Shown here: positions 1-9,675 of the stretch, in pieces
Layout of the letters: each line of letters opens with the position of its first letter
Position numbering within the stretch: position 1 is the stretch's first letter
Assembly: GCA_002964805.2 (NCBI GenBank)
Contig: PUDQ02000079.1
Span: forward strand, 186,001 to 250,000
Length of the DNA: 64,000 nucleotides
From: Trametes villosa
Lineage: Eukaryota; Basidiomycota; Agaricomycetes; Polyporales; Polyporaceae
Direction of reading: 5' to 3'
Program-made: the position numbers and the translations under genes
Notes under the pieces: generated by a model
The model's database searches: none
What the model was told of the DNA's origin: nothing
What the model saw: only the letters and a program-made list of their open reading frames with translations

Positions 1-509
1 CGCATACACCTACTACACGAAGCCCCATCTCCGCCGCGACACGCGCGCCATCGCGTCGACTGTCGCCGCCGCCCTTACGCTCTTCAGCGCGGAGGGTTAC
101 GCTGCTGAGAAGTACGCCGAGACGCCCCGCGGGCAGCGTGAGGCTGAGAAGGCGAAGAAGGAGGGTGCTGCGCTCTACCGCGTTGCGCGCGAGCACATCC
201 TTCGCCCCGGCGTGCTTGGTGGTCTCGTTGGTGTCTGTGAGTGTCAAAGTACCTCAGTGCACGCGACCTCCTGCTGATCTTGATTGGCCATAGTGAACGC
301 GGGCATCCTCGGCACTGTTGGCTACTTCTCGTACATCAACTGGGACAGGCCGTCTTGGGACAGGCGGACTGTCTCCGCCGTCACCGTTGGCCTCCTGACT
401 CTCTGGACGGGCGAGGGGTGAGCATTCCGAATGCACATTAGGTTGAACCTTGTCTCACATCCATGCATCCAGATACGTTGCTGAGCGGTACCGCACGACC
501 CACCACTAA
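1..509 (+). CDS. Small membrane protein, 3' part (5' end outside window)
   Basis: The last three exons are visible: 2-236 (open at the left edge), 294-417 and 473-509. The joins are GT-AG and the phases close (1, then 2) on a TAA at 507-509. The protein has a hydrophobic stretch around ALTLFSAEGYAAEKY, a charged linker (ETPRGQREAEKAKKEG), a second repeat-like half beginning YRVAREHILRPGVLGG, then hydrophobic LNAGILGTVGYFSYINW and VTVGLLTLWTGEGYVAERY. The two halves look like an internal duplication of a membrane hairpin. It resembles basidiomycete proteins sometimes annotated with the mitochondrial outer-membrane OM14 C-terminal domain; that identification is from memory and tentative. The start codon lies outside the window. 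Confidence 0.6.
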
Positions 510-863
510 ATGCTTTCACCCGAAGCGGCGTCACGATGGGCGCGGGACTAGTACTGAATCCGGAGATTACCACAGGACACCGGACGTTTAGTGTATGATC
601 TGTACCATACTTCCTAGCCTTATTCCTCTTTACGATCTCAATGACGATGGCCATGGGCCTAATCCATCAACATTTGTCAAGTGCGGCAATTGCTATCCAC
701 GCTCTACCAAGCATTCGCCTATGTACCCGGAGGCTAGGAAGCTCGAGATGGGTGACCGTGAAGGAGTCCTTTGCGAGCCCGACATCCCGTCAGTTGAGGT
801 ACGGGCGTCCATATCATTCTGAGCACAGCGCAATATCATCTAGCATTGACACCCTACCTCTAA
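510..863. other. Intergenic, no gene seen
   Basis: This lies between the stop of the membrane protein gene and the tRNA gene. Short open frames exist but lack coding character or splice structure. I see no RNA gene or repeat here. Confidence 0.5.
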
Positions 864-957
864 GACACTATGGCCGAGTGGTTAAGGCGACAGATTCGAA
901 TTACATTCGATTATCTGTTCCGGTCTCCGGGCGCAGGTTCAAATCCTGCTGGTGTCG
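864..957 (+). tRNA. tRNA-Ser(CGA) with a 12-base intron
   Basis: The seven-base acceptor stem pairs GACACTA (864-870) with TGGTGTC (950-956), and 957 is the discriminator. The internal polymerase III box A (TGGCCGAGTGG) and box B (GGTTCAAATCC) are intact. The anticodon stem pairs ACAGA with TCTGT around anticodon CGA (897-899). An intron at 901-912 sits one base 3' of the anticodon, the canonical tRNA intron position. A long variable arm with CCGG/CCGG pairing fits serine. The mature tRNA reads UCG codons. Confidence 0.93.
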
Positions 958-1303
958 CTATTCACTCCCGAGTGCTCTTTTGCCGGTGAGAGCCACCCAT
1001 TTTGCCCACAGATCCCTGCAGAGCTGTCCTGCTGGAGCTTCGTAAATAAAACAGCACTCATGTTTCTAGAAAGCAGCAGGCTGAACCAGTGTCCAGACCT
1101 GCTGCACTCGGTTGTGCATCCCGCCGGTAGTGCCTCCGCATCGGATTAGACCGAATTCAATCATGTCGTTCTGAATGTCATTAAATTTCTGAAGCTACGC
1201 ATAAAGCATCAACCCTATGGCCCTAAACACTCTATCCACCTGATTAGCCTATGTAGCGCTGCGCATCAACATGTGCCTCCGCACAGCTGCTCTTGAACAC
1301 CGC
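958..1303. other. Intergenic, no gene seen
   Basis: This contains the downstream flank of the tRNA and the 3' flank of the KNH-like gene. No coding structure or repeat was recognised. Confidence 0.45.
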
Positions 1304-1811
1304 TTAGTTCTTGATGCTGAACTTGCCAGACGGGTTGCCGGTGTCGCCGACGACTGTCAACCGCAAAGTCAGCTCCAACTCCCCACCCAAGCCGCGCAAC
1401 CGCAGCTGTAGTACTCACAGACGACGTAGTTGTCACGAGGAGTGACGTTGGGGACCACGACGTCAACGAAGCCCGCGGAGAAGGGCACGTCGGTCGCGAG
1501 CGGGTGGTCTGCATTATCGGTCAGCGGGCTGCACTAGCAATCCGCGCAGATGAGCACAACATACCGAGGTCGAGGTGCTCATCGTCGCTGCCGTCCTCGA
1601 TGAAGCCGAGGAGGAGCAGGGCGGTCTGGTTCTCGCTGCCCTTCGGGATCTCGGTGGTGTCCCAAGCCACGAGCTGGGTCGTGCCGATGCGCCAGGTGTC
1701 GCCCTTGGCGGGGACGACGATGCGCGGGCGCACGACCGAGGTGGCCGCGCTCACGGCGGAGGCGGCGACGACGAGCGCGGTGAAGAGGGTGGCGAACTTG
1801 GTGGAGAACAT
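1304..1811 (-). CDS. Small secreted Kre9/KNH-like protein
   Basis: Three exons (1565-1811, 1419-1508, 1304-1353) are separated by 56- and 65-base GT-AG introns and encode about 128 residues. The start is the ATG at 1811 because a classical signal peptide follows at once (MFSTKFATLFTALVVAASA, cleavage near residue 21). The mature part opens with a pattern typical of the Kre9/Knh1 N-terminal domain: PAKGDTWRIGTTQLVAWDTT, a W-x-x-G then V-x-W pair. It ends in a beta-rich segment VVPNVTPRDNYVVFVGDTGN. Unlike many family members it has no Ser/Thr-rich stalk or GPI-anchor tail, so it is probably a freely secreted or wall-associated protein. Known relatives act in beta-1,6-glucan or cell-wall assembly; a role for this short form is inference. 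Confidence 0.75.
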
Positions 1812-1896
1812 GATTGGAAGTGAGAGATCGTGAGAGGTAGAGGGCAGAAGACTGTTCGTGAGCTGCAGACTGAGAAATATTGGCTGCAGCGCAGGG

Positions 1897-1906
1897 GATT
1901 TATATA
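1897..1906 (-). promoter_or_regulatory. TATA box of the KNH-like gene
   Basis: The minus strand reads TATATAAATC about 90 bases upstream of the ATG at 1811. Other genes here have a TATA element at a similar distance. Confidence 0.5.
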
Positions 1907-2075
1907 CATGGTCGGCAGGGTAGTGCGGCATTCGTGTATTGACGAGGCCCGGTGAGATGTGCCCGGTTTGTTGCAGGCGGCCTCGTTTCCTTGCATTGTA
2001 TGGGCTTAGCCCCCGGCTGTGCGAAGCATTGCGGTCGCCGAATGGGCATGCGCGGGTCAACATCCTGTGAGACGC

Positions 2076-2087
2076 GGGCAAGACGGG
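2076..2087 (+). repeat. Left 12-base flank repeat (putative target-site duplication)
   Basis: GGGCAAGACGGG is repeated exactly at 8907-8918, and each copy abuts one end of the transposon. One or two bases may belong to the element rather than the target, so the true duplication may be 10-12 bases. Confidence 0.75.
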
Positions 2088-2140
2088 AACGTTAGATTCC
2101 CCAGGGAGCCGGCCATGTGGCCGTGGCCGTGGCCGGCTAC
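2088..2140 (+). repeat. Left terminal inverted repeat of the transposon
   Basis: It matches the reverse complement of about 8860-8906 with roughly ten mismatches. The core CAGGGAGCCG is identical in both. Confidence 0.7.
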
Positions 2141-2270
2141 GGCTGCGAGAGCTGGGAAAAAAGTGTCTTGCCGGGCTGGCCGTGGCCGTGGCCGTAGCCG
2201 CCTAAGCGCCTGTGGCCGTGGCCGTGGCCGTGGCCGTGGTCGTGGTCGTGGCCGCGCAAGCGCTGACGCC
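2110..2270. repeat. GGCCGT subterminal tandem repeats
   Basis: Hexamer units (GGCCGT, with GGTCGT variants) occur in several runs separated by short unique stretches. They continue inward from the left inverted repeat. Related GTGGCCGTGG units sit at the right end (8750-8890). Confidence 0.85.
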
Positions 2271-2658
2271 CCTCTCCTCGACCTCCACCATCCGTATTAT
2301 AAGGCCGGCCTCCTCTCCTCGTCGTCCTTGTCTCCGCTGCTCGCTTCCGTTCTGACTTCTACTGCTTGGCTCGTGTCTCGCGCTTTCGCACTCGTGGGTG
2401 GCTACGCTCATAGGCAAGAACCTCGGGCTCGTCCTCGCCCAGTTCGGTCATCACAGTAGGGTGCCCTCGGTTAGCCGACTTTGAAAGGTGCGTCAGATCG
2501 CTTTCTGATTGCTGCGAACTCTTGCTGATATCCGCTTTTACTTTGCATAGCCTCTCTGGCTTCGGCTGTTTGGTGATACTTGGCGACCTACGGTGAGTAG
2601 CCTCATGGCTTTTGGTGTCTTGCCCGCCGGTGCTCATCCGTTCTTGAGGCTATCCCCA

Positions 2659-4601
2659 ATGCCTCCGCGGGTTGAGTGTGCCCGGATTGGCGCCACGTGG
2701 TGCAAGGAGAAGGCCGCTGCCAGTTGCAACTTGTGCACTCCGTGCTGCAAGTTGGAACCGTCGGCGTCCTGCGGTAGCGCTTACCATCGGAAGGTTCGCC
2801 GGCAGGCGACGTCGAGCACCGTCCCCGTCCACGCTCCCGGTTCCAACCCCGCCCTCCTCCCCTCTGCGTCATCTACCCTTGTTCGTTCTCATGTAGACAC
2901 GTCGTCCAATACATGCGACCCGGCGCTCGGGACCCCATCAGTCGAGGTATCAGGTATGACCGTTTTGAGCCCTAGACCGGTATAGTATCGTGAATATTTG
3001 TCTTTGAACTTTAGCGACGGTGTCTGCAACCGCGCCGTCTGCATTGCTCGCATCATCTGCTCCGTCTTCGTCTTCGCCTGCGTCCCCGATGTCTGCACCC
3101 CCGCTGTCCATGTCAGTCATCATGCCGTCTTCGAGCCTGCCCACGCCCGTCGCTTCATCAACGCTGTCATCCGGCCCCTCGACGTCCTATGCGCAGCCAT
3201 TGAGCTCCTTATGGACGACAAATCAGGCCCTCGGTGCCTACATGGTGCGGCAGAGGGATGATGATCGCCGACGTGAGGAGTCCGTTCAGCGGCTGAACGT
3301 ACTGCATGCCGAGGAAAGGCTGAAGCATACGGTTTCGTTCCGTGTCTGGATAGAGGTAAGTTGTGCTGCTTCGTAACACTACTCACATCGTCCTCATGCA
3401 AGTGCTTAGGCGGGCCAGGAAGCAGTTCATTTGCGGGTCCATCTCCCTGCACACCCGCTTTATGTCTTGTCATCTCTGCCTACTCTCCTCGCTGTCCTTC
3501 CTTCCCAGACATCTCACTGCGCTATCCTCGACTGGACAACTAGTGCATGGGTCACCGTCGACCTCGAGTCAGCTGGTACTGTGGACAGCTGCAGACCCGA
3601 GGTTTACCTGCGTCTGCCTGCCCTCTCCAATGAGGACTGTGTTGGCCTCACCCTATCCCCCACCCTTGGCACATCCACTATGATCAAGCGCCCCCGTTCG
3701 CCATCCCCTACTCATCAGTTGCCTCAACACCTCACCAAGCGCCAGAAGCCTTTCATCCCACCCCCCTTAGGGCACACGTCGTCGGCAGCTGCCCTGCCAT
3801 CTTCCCGTACACCATCCGGCGGCCAGAGACAGTTCCCCTCCGCGTACACCTTCTCCGAGGTCTGGGACTTCGTGAAGGCCGTCGACACCCTGCGTACCTC
3901 TGCTCAGCTGGACCTTATCCCGGCCCTGGAGCGCAACCTTCTTGGTATCAAGTGCAAGAAGGCTAATTTCAACGCTATTAAGCGGGCCCTTCGACGTGGG
4001 GATGAAGAACTCTGGGGTACGTATCGGGATGCTACCAATACCTTCTCAGCATACAGCAAGGCGGTATCCAACCTGGAGAATAACCGGTCAGTCCTGCCAT
4101 GGTGCGCAACTGAACGACCAGCCGCACGTCTTGGTGGTGAGTGATCAGAGCTGCTTGCATGCGTTTACTGCTAAGGTCTTTCAAATAGCGGGATCAGGCA
4201 ATCTAGACACGGCACCCCTGGATCCCTGCTCCGCTGCCACTAGCTCTCTTGCTCCCTCCTCCCCATTTTGCGCAGATTCTGATATTCCATCTGGTATGCC
4301 CTCATCTCCTACTCAATTTTCAGAGCTTCTGTCAAATATTGCATTTTTTAATTTCTCTGATGCTCTTCCTTCCCCGATTCCTTCAGCTTCTGACCCCTCT
4401 AGTGTTGATGCATCATTTGATCCTGCTACCTGGTTGAACATCTCTCCGGTACCTGCTTATGAGCCATTACCTACTAATCTCACACCCCTGCTTGACGACC
4501 CTGTCCAAGCCATATCTACTGATGTAACCTCTGAGCAGTTTAATATCCCTTCTGGTTCACTCCCGTCCGACCTCTTCCTTGATTTGGACACATTTTACTA
4601 A
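2659..4601 (+). CDS. Transposon-borne protein with N-terminal Cys cluster and acidic C-terminus, function unknown
   Basis: Four exons (2659-2953, 3015-3355, 3410-4136, 4189-4601) join by GT-AG introns of 61, 54 and 52 bases with phases 1, 0 and 1, giving 591 residues. I chose the ATG at 2659 because it directly precedes a cysteine-rich segment, ARIGATWCKEKAAASCNLC followed by TPCCKLE, resembling a small zinc knuckle; an in-frame ATG at 2593 is possible. A Ser/Pro-rich region follows (about 110-150). The basic, helical middle (about 300-440) includes KKANFNAIKRALRRGDEELW. The C-terminus is Ser/Pro/Asp-rich, ending LFLDLDTFY, like an activation domain. I do not recognise a family. Its position inside the inverted repeats suggests an accessory or DNA-binding protein of the element. 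Confidence 0.6.
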
Positions 4602-4943
4602 ACCTCTTACACACTCTCCATCCACCGACTAGTTTACGTTTACACCCATGCCACCGAGGCATAATCAATTAAAGCATCACTTTTGCTGGTGCAAAACCCG
4701 TTGTATTGGATGAGGCATAAATTAGCAAGACAAGCTATGTCCATAGGTGGCAACTTCTGGGTCCAAGGGATCTGCTAGTGCATTCAAATTGTATTGCGGT
4801 CAAATATTCCTTGAGTTATTTAAGTTACAAATAGCCACCTTATATAGGCTGTTAGCAAGTCGTCTACAGCCTCAACTATTATTACGACTGTGCGGTGATA
4901 CACCCAGTGCGTTGCTGGCCCCAGAAATCGCAACACAGGTGGT

Positions 4944-5513
4944 GCGCGCTGATGCGCACGGTGCCATCCTGACCCCAGGATTCTTCGCCAGGCCTCTACG
5001 CACGGCGTACACCCTCGCTTTACGCATGCGCTCGCAGAAGGGCGCGCGTCCCTCCCCTCAGGTAGCCACAAGGGCGCGGTGGTTCCGCTCGCGATGAGTC
5101 CGGAGGCTTCGCGCGTTGGGCGGGATTATCGGCCGAGCGGACGGAGCGCGAGTCATCGCCAAGGGGCGGGCGCAGCACGCGGGCAGCCTTATCGGGTGCG
5201 ACCGCCAATCACAGGGCGGGCATTCGCGAGCGCGCTGATGTGCACGGTGTCTCCCTGACCCCAGAATCTTCTGCCAGGCGTCCACGCTCCACCTACGCCC
5301 TAGCCTTGCTCACTCGCTCGCGGTAGGGTGTGTACCTCCTCGGGCAGCGGCGAAGGCGCGGTGGCCCGCTCGCGATGAGTTCTGAGGCTTCGCGCGTCGG
5401 GCGAAAGGCTCGGCCGAGCAGGCGGTGCGCGAGTTATTGCCAAGGGACGGGCGCAGCACGCGGGTAGCCTTATCAGGCGCGACTGCCAATCGTAGGGCTG
5501 GCATTCGCGAGCG
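4944..5513. repeat. Two-copy tandem repeat, period about 285 bases
   Basis: Copy 1 runs about 4944-5229 and copy 2 about 5230-5513. Each starts with GCGCGCTGATG and ends near a CATTCGCGAGCGCG motif. The copies share long blocks such as GGGCGCAGCACGCGGG and GCTTCGCGCGT with scattered substitutions. Confidence 0.8.
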
Positions 5514-5722
5514 CGCGTGGACTTGCGCGCGGCGGGGCCGCTGTTCTCGCGATTCACGACGCGGGCCTCCGAAGGGGTTCTGGATCTTTTCGCTGGTCTA
5601 GGCTTTGGTAGCACGATCCGGCCATGTACCTACGCGCGCCTCGGGCGCCAGACAACTCAGATTCCTTTCCCCCTCACCCTCAGGAGCTCAATTGCGTCTG
5701 CGTCCCCTCTGCGAATAGCGTC

Positions 5723-5793
5723 TTGCGTTGCGTTGCGTTGCGTTGCGTTGCGTTGCGTTGCGTTGCGTTGCGTTGCGTTGCGTTGCGTTGCGT
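5723..5793 (+). repeat. (TTGCG)14 microsatellite
   Basis: About fourteen perfect copies of the pentamer lie in a row without interruption, which suggests recent slippage. Confidence 0.95.
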
Positions 5794-6294
5794 GTCTTGC
5801 GTCTTTCACTGCGCCCACGTCCGTGTCCCCCTTGCGGGTGCCTACTCGTAACTATCTTTGCGCCAGTGCCACGACCTTCGCGAGACTTGCCAGCGCATCG
5901 CGCTCTCCCCGCAAAGGGCACCCCGACTCGAACCTCGCTTCTCCCTCGCTCCGCGCTTAGCTTCCCTACAGGCCTCGTCCTCTGAAGGCCCTCGGCCTGT
6001 CTCTGGTTGTCCCTAGGGGATAGTTGAGTGCATCAGCGGGTATTCAGAACCCGCGTCTGGTGAGGGCAGCCTTCACCACTGCCCCACCATCTTTTGGGTA
6101 TGCCGAGCCCTAATAGAGCCCAGACCAGAGTACTTGGAAGAACTGTGGGCATCAGAAGTGCCCGACTCAGTGAGTTTTGACAGATACGTAGCAGACATAA
6201 ACAGATGTACAGCGGACATAAGTGGACACGAACAGCACTCGACACCTTTGAGACACATCTCGACAAATCAATGATGAGAAATGGGATTGAAATA

Positions 6295-8474
6295 CTACAT
6301 CAATAGCTCCCTAGGAGCATCAGAAGGATATGCTTTAGCTTTCTCTAGCTCTGCTATAATTATCTGGTTCCGAATCTTGATCATCTCATCCAAAAAGAAA
6401 TCATACCGTGAGGCCCGCATCTCCCGCACTATAGCCTGGAATCCACCAAACCAAGCATTTGTCATCTCCGCAGCGGAGGAGTTGAAGCGCCACTTGTTGC
6501 CGACTAGAAGCTCAGGAAACAACGCTGCATTACAGTGTTGACCGCAAAATGCATCGCTGTCCTTGTGCTTAGTTTTGGCGTGGAAGGGGTCGACCGGCAT
6601 AGCGCAGCGGTCGAAGTGGTTGTCCCCAGTGTTCAAGATGTGCTTTTTGAATGAGCAGGCATTGTCGTAAAAGATGACCTCAGGGACAGATTTCTGTGTT
6701 GGGAACAAGGCATGCAGGAAATTCTATATTGATAGATATATTAATAACTAGCTCAGGCAATGAGGACAAAAACAAGCTGCACGCACCCTTGTCCCATCTA
6801 TCCCCTCTGACCCATACATCGTGGCTCGACCCAGAAGGACACCGCAAGTGGCGACAACAAGCTGCTCGTTGTGGGTGCGCCTGCGTCCAAAGCGTGCACG
6901 GGGCTTGATATTGCCTGCGTCTGGCTTTGTGGGGCATTCACCTTCATCGTCAACTTCAATGAGCTCATCGGTAATGCCATCACCGTCGTCTTCAAGAGAA
7001 GAGGCTCGAAGTCGCTCCAAACGCCTACGCAGCACAAACAGGGCAGATCGGCTGGAGGGGTCTTCGAGAGCACGATGGGATGGTTCAGGGCAGGTTTGAT
7101 GTTTGGCTGTCGCTAGGGCTTCACACCCCACAACAACACAAACATTGCTGAGCTCCTTGTGATCTTGACAGTAGCGGTCGCGCTGGGACTGTAGAGGCTT
7201 CTGACAGTCGTGGAAGTTGCAGCACGGACGACCAATAGAGATGCCGTCCATTACTACTGCGCGTATGAAGGCTTTGATTTTTGTAAGCTTAGCATAGAGA
7301 TATAAAAGTTGTGTGCTCACCATGCTCTCCGTTTTGCATTTTAGTAATACAACACTTATCGCATAAGTGGTTCCATGAGTCTCGACCTGGTCCGACAAGG
7401 GATGCGGTTCTCTCCAGAAGAGCGGGCTCAAGACGGGTGGCTTGATCTCCTTGGTTTTGTAGAAGCAGAGTACGGTTTCGCTCCTTCATGTCACGAAGCA
7501 AGCCAAGGAGGAAGAATGCATCACCAACAACGATGGAGGACAGTGCCGGATCGTTAGACCAACCAGGCGGGAATTGTTTGATAGCCACATCGTGTTCGAG
7601 GTTATAGATACGGGCGTTGTTGGTGAACGACACCCTTGTGAATGTTTAGAGGATTAAATATTGATTTATAAAATACTACTAACCAGGCGCACGCAGCAGC
7701 ATTGGCGAAGCGGGTGCATAGATCTGCCTCAGCGAATACATGGGTAGTGACATGGATTGCCGACGGGAGGTCCCCATAATAGGAGCGGGATAGTGTACCG
7801 TCAACGAAATAATTCGGATAGTACCGCACACCACATTCTATACAACGGGTACCTGTTGAGACAAGTCGGATATATATAAGAAGTCACGTACGGTCGCATC
7901 TTGCAGAGTGACATAATGCAGGAACGGGTCCATGGTCCCTGGTATAGTAGACAACCCGGGTAGAGATCTTGGAACCGAGTACGCGTGGTTCTCCCCGCCT
8001 TTGCTCTTCGGTGTACACGCAATGCGGTGAGAGGCAGAATCGAGTAGGGGGGTGAAGGTTATATGCAGCTGTAATAACGGTGTCAATCAGGGAACATCTA
8101 TGCTGAAGAGTAGGAATACACGCACCTATATTGTAAGCCGCACCGTGCTGCACAAACAACCCTACAAGGTCCCGAGATGGCGCACCCCGGGTAACCTCAT
8201 CCGGCATGAACGCCCATGCGGCATCTCCCACAGTCTCCCAGAGGTCGGCAACATGGGCAGGGAGGATATCCAAGGCCGAAGCCAAGAACATAGCCACATC
8301 CGCCGGAAGCTGGAGAGGCCGTTGCTTTGAGTACGGGGAGCCGGTCCACAGGAGCTGATCGCGCAGATGGCTTATGATGCGAATGAAGGTGATGAGCGCC
8401 GGAAACGTCAAGGTGTCGCCAAGATAAGGATGTTCGAGGAGCGCAGACAGATCGTTACGAAGGAATGAAGCCAT
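6295..8474 (-). CDS. CxC5/CxC6 cysteine-cluster protein associated with KDZ transposases (probable transposase)
   Basis: Six exons (8474-8126, 8068-7892, 7852-7684, 7634-7321, 7271-6787, 6723-6295) close in phase and give 640 residues with no disruption. Introns are 39-63 bases. The N-terminal half has Cys pairs (FCLSPHC, CDRTRCIECG, LCDKCC). A CxC6-like cluster follows at about 340-420: DGISIGRPCCNFHDC, YCQDH, CVVVGCE, HQTCPEPSH. Next come the family block FGRRRTHNEQL (about 460) and a C-terminal segment with EVIFYDNACSF, MPVDPFHAKTKHK, FCGQHCN, KWRFNSSAAEMTNAWFGGF and FFLDEMIKIRN. The acidic residues in YDNAC, VDPFH and LDEM are good candidates for an RNase-H-type DDE triad; that assignment is inference. 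I recognise the gene from basidiomycete proteins annotated as CxC5/CxC6. It lies inside a TIR-bounded element. Confidence 0.85.
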
Positions 8475-8859
8475 AGCACAGAGGGGAGTGTACGCGAGGA
8501 GCAGAGAAGGACAGGCGGATGAGGAGGCTCGGACGACACCTTGCGAGATGGATGCACGACAACGCAGACGCGCGGTGATGGGGCGGACATGCGGCGATGG
8601 TGCGGGTGGCGGCATACGGACCGGACGCGACTGAGGACTCGGGAGAAGCCGCGGCGGCCAGGGGGCAGTGGTGAACAGAGCCGGGGATGTTGATAGGCCG
8701 CCGTTCTGCTCAAGAGTGCACCTATATACAACGATCCTCCTCCTCCATTTACTACGCCGTAGCCGTGGCCGCGAGTTTTTTGCAGGCTACGCAATTTCTT
8801 ACGAGGGGAGAAATTATATTTTGGCGGCTACGTGGCCGCGAGAAAGTTGGGCGCTTAGT
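8475..8859. promoter_or_regulatory. 5' region of the CxC5/CxC6 gene with subterminal repeats
   Basis: This is the upstream region of the minus-strand gene, inside the element. From about 8750 it carries GCCGTGGCCGCGAG and GGCTACGTGG units related to the left subterminal repeats. No separate gene is seen. Confidence 0.5.
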
Positions 8860-8906
8860 CCACGGCCACGGCTACGTGGGCGGCTCCCTGCGAAAACTAA
8901 TGTTCT
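8860..8906 (-). repeat. Right terminal inverted repeat of the transposon
   Basis: Read on the minus strand it gives AGAACATTAG, CAGGGAGCCG and GCCGTGGCCGTGG in the same order as the left end. Confidence 0.7.
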
Positions 8907-8918
8907 GGGCAAGACGGG
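8907..8918 (+). repeat. Right 12-base flank repeat (putative target-site duplication)
   Basis: GGGCAAGACGGG is identical to 2076-2087 and follows directly after the right inverted repeat. Confidence 0.75.
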
Positions 8919-9229
8919 AGCACCTGCGAAAAACTCATCAAAAGGCGTATATGCGATATGTGAAGGGTATACCGCATCCACAGAGCTGGCCTCTCTTCCA
9001 GATATCAATATAGCCGTAGCCCTGAATGGTCATCGAGATGAGTAGTCACGGCCCTTTGAGCAACTTAAACAGGTATACGGAACGTCGCCCATGGTTATCC
9101 GCTCAGTACTCGGTCGTCGCTTTGAGTACACGGTACACCTATGCCGCATGCGTCATCTATATTGTTCGAGCTTTTATAGGAATTTGCCATAGTGGTGTTT
9201 GATTTCCTCGACTGGCCAGCTGGTGCCAG

Positions 9230-9512
9230 TAGACACTTTTTGTTTGCGATACTGAACCGGATTGCGTGGGGCTGATGGCTGCATTGGGTGGGTGTTGGCG
9301 AGATCTGCTCCAAACGCTCCAAAGTGCCCGTGTCACAGCGACGGGCTAAATTCTGCGCCGTCGTTGGCTGAGGATGGGCGCTTGTGCGGCCTTACTCGCA
9401 CACGCGCTGGGCGCGTACGCTCCGTTGCTCCACCAAACCTCCCCGATCTGTACGGCTCCAGCTTATTAATTGCATTACACCAGCGATCTATATCGCAAAC
9501 AAAAAGTGTCTA
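9230..9512. mobile_element. 279-base MITE with TA flanks and 20-base perfect inverted repeats
   Basis: GACACTTTTTGTTTGCGATA at 9232-9251 is matched by its exact reverse complement at 9491-9510. TA occurs immediately outside each end (9230-9231 and 9511-9512). Length, perfect short inverted repeats and TA duplication fit a non-autonomous Tc1/mariner-type element. There is no coding capacity. It sits about 165 bases upstream of the eIF2B gamma start and may overlap its promoter. Confidence 0.8.
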
Positions 9513-9675
9513 GTAGCGTCGATCCTGGAGGTCCGGGACAGCATTTTGTGGAGGCTCCCGATAGACGCTTGGCTCGTCGGGGCTCGCCGAGATCGCATTA
9601 GGATATCCGAGATTCCCGGAGAAGCTTAAGTAGGTGATCTGGGCGGCTAGATGGGTTTGCAGCTTGACCTCTACC

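Larger units (their letters stand above)
4602..6294. other. Non-coding core of the transposon
   Basis: This separates the two convergent transposon genes. It holds a two-copy tandem repeat and a pentanucleotide microsatellite, listed separately. Long open frames here are artefacts of GC-rich repeats and show no splice structure or family similarity. Confidence 0.6.
2088..8906. mobile_element. 6.8 kb TIR DNA transposon carrying a CxC5/CxC6 (KDZ-associated) gene
   Basis: The left end (from 2088) and the reverse complement of the right end (from 8906) align over about 45 bases. Both contain AAC-R-TTAG, then CAGGGAGCCG, then GCCGTGGCCGTGG. The ends are flanked by a perfect 12-base direct repeat, as expected for insertion with target-site duplication. 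Inside are two multi-exon genes with intact frames: a plus-strand protein (2659-4601) and a minus-strand CxC5/CxC6 protein (6295-8474). The 1.7 kb between them is non-coding and rich in repeats. The KDZ link rests on recognition of the CxC family; assignment of the whole element to that superfamily is inference. Confidence 0.75.

Noticed and set aside
2019..2459. A 146-codon open frame over the GGCCGT repeats
   Set aside because: It consists of Gly/Arg/Ala repeats produced by the hexamer array and has counterparts on the other strand.
5517..5985. Open frames through the (TTGCG) tract
   Set aside because: The protein is a pure repeat (CVALR units) dictated by the microsatellite in all frames.
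5998..6110. A tRNA-like stretch (minus strand GGGTTCTGAATACCC resembling box B) suggesting a tRNA or SINE head
   Set aside because: The T-loop has the wrong length, no acceptor stem pairs, and no box A with correct spacing is present.
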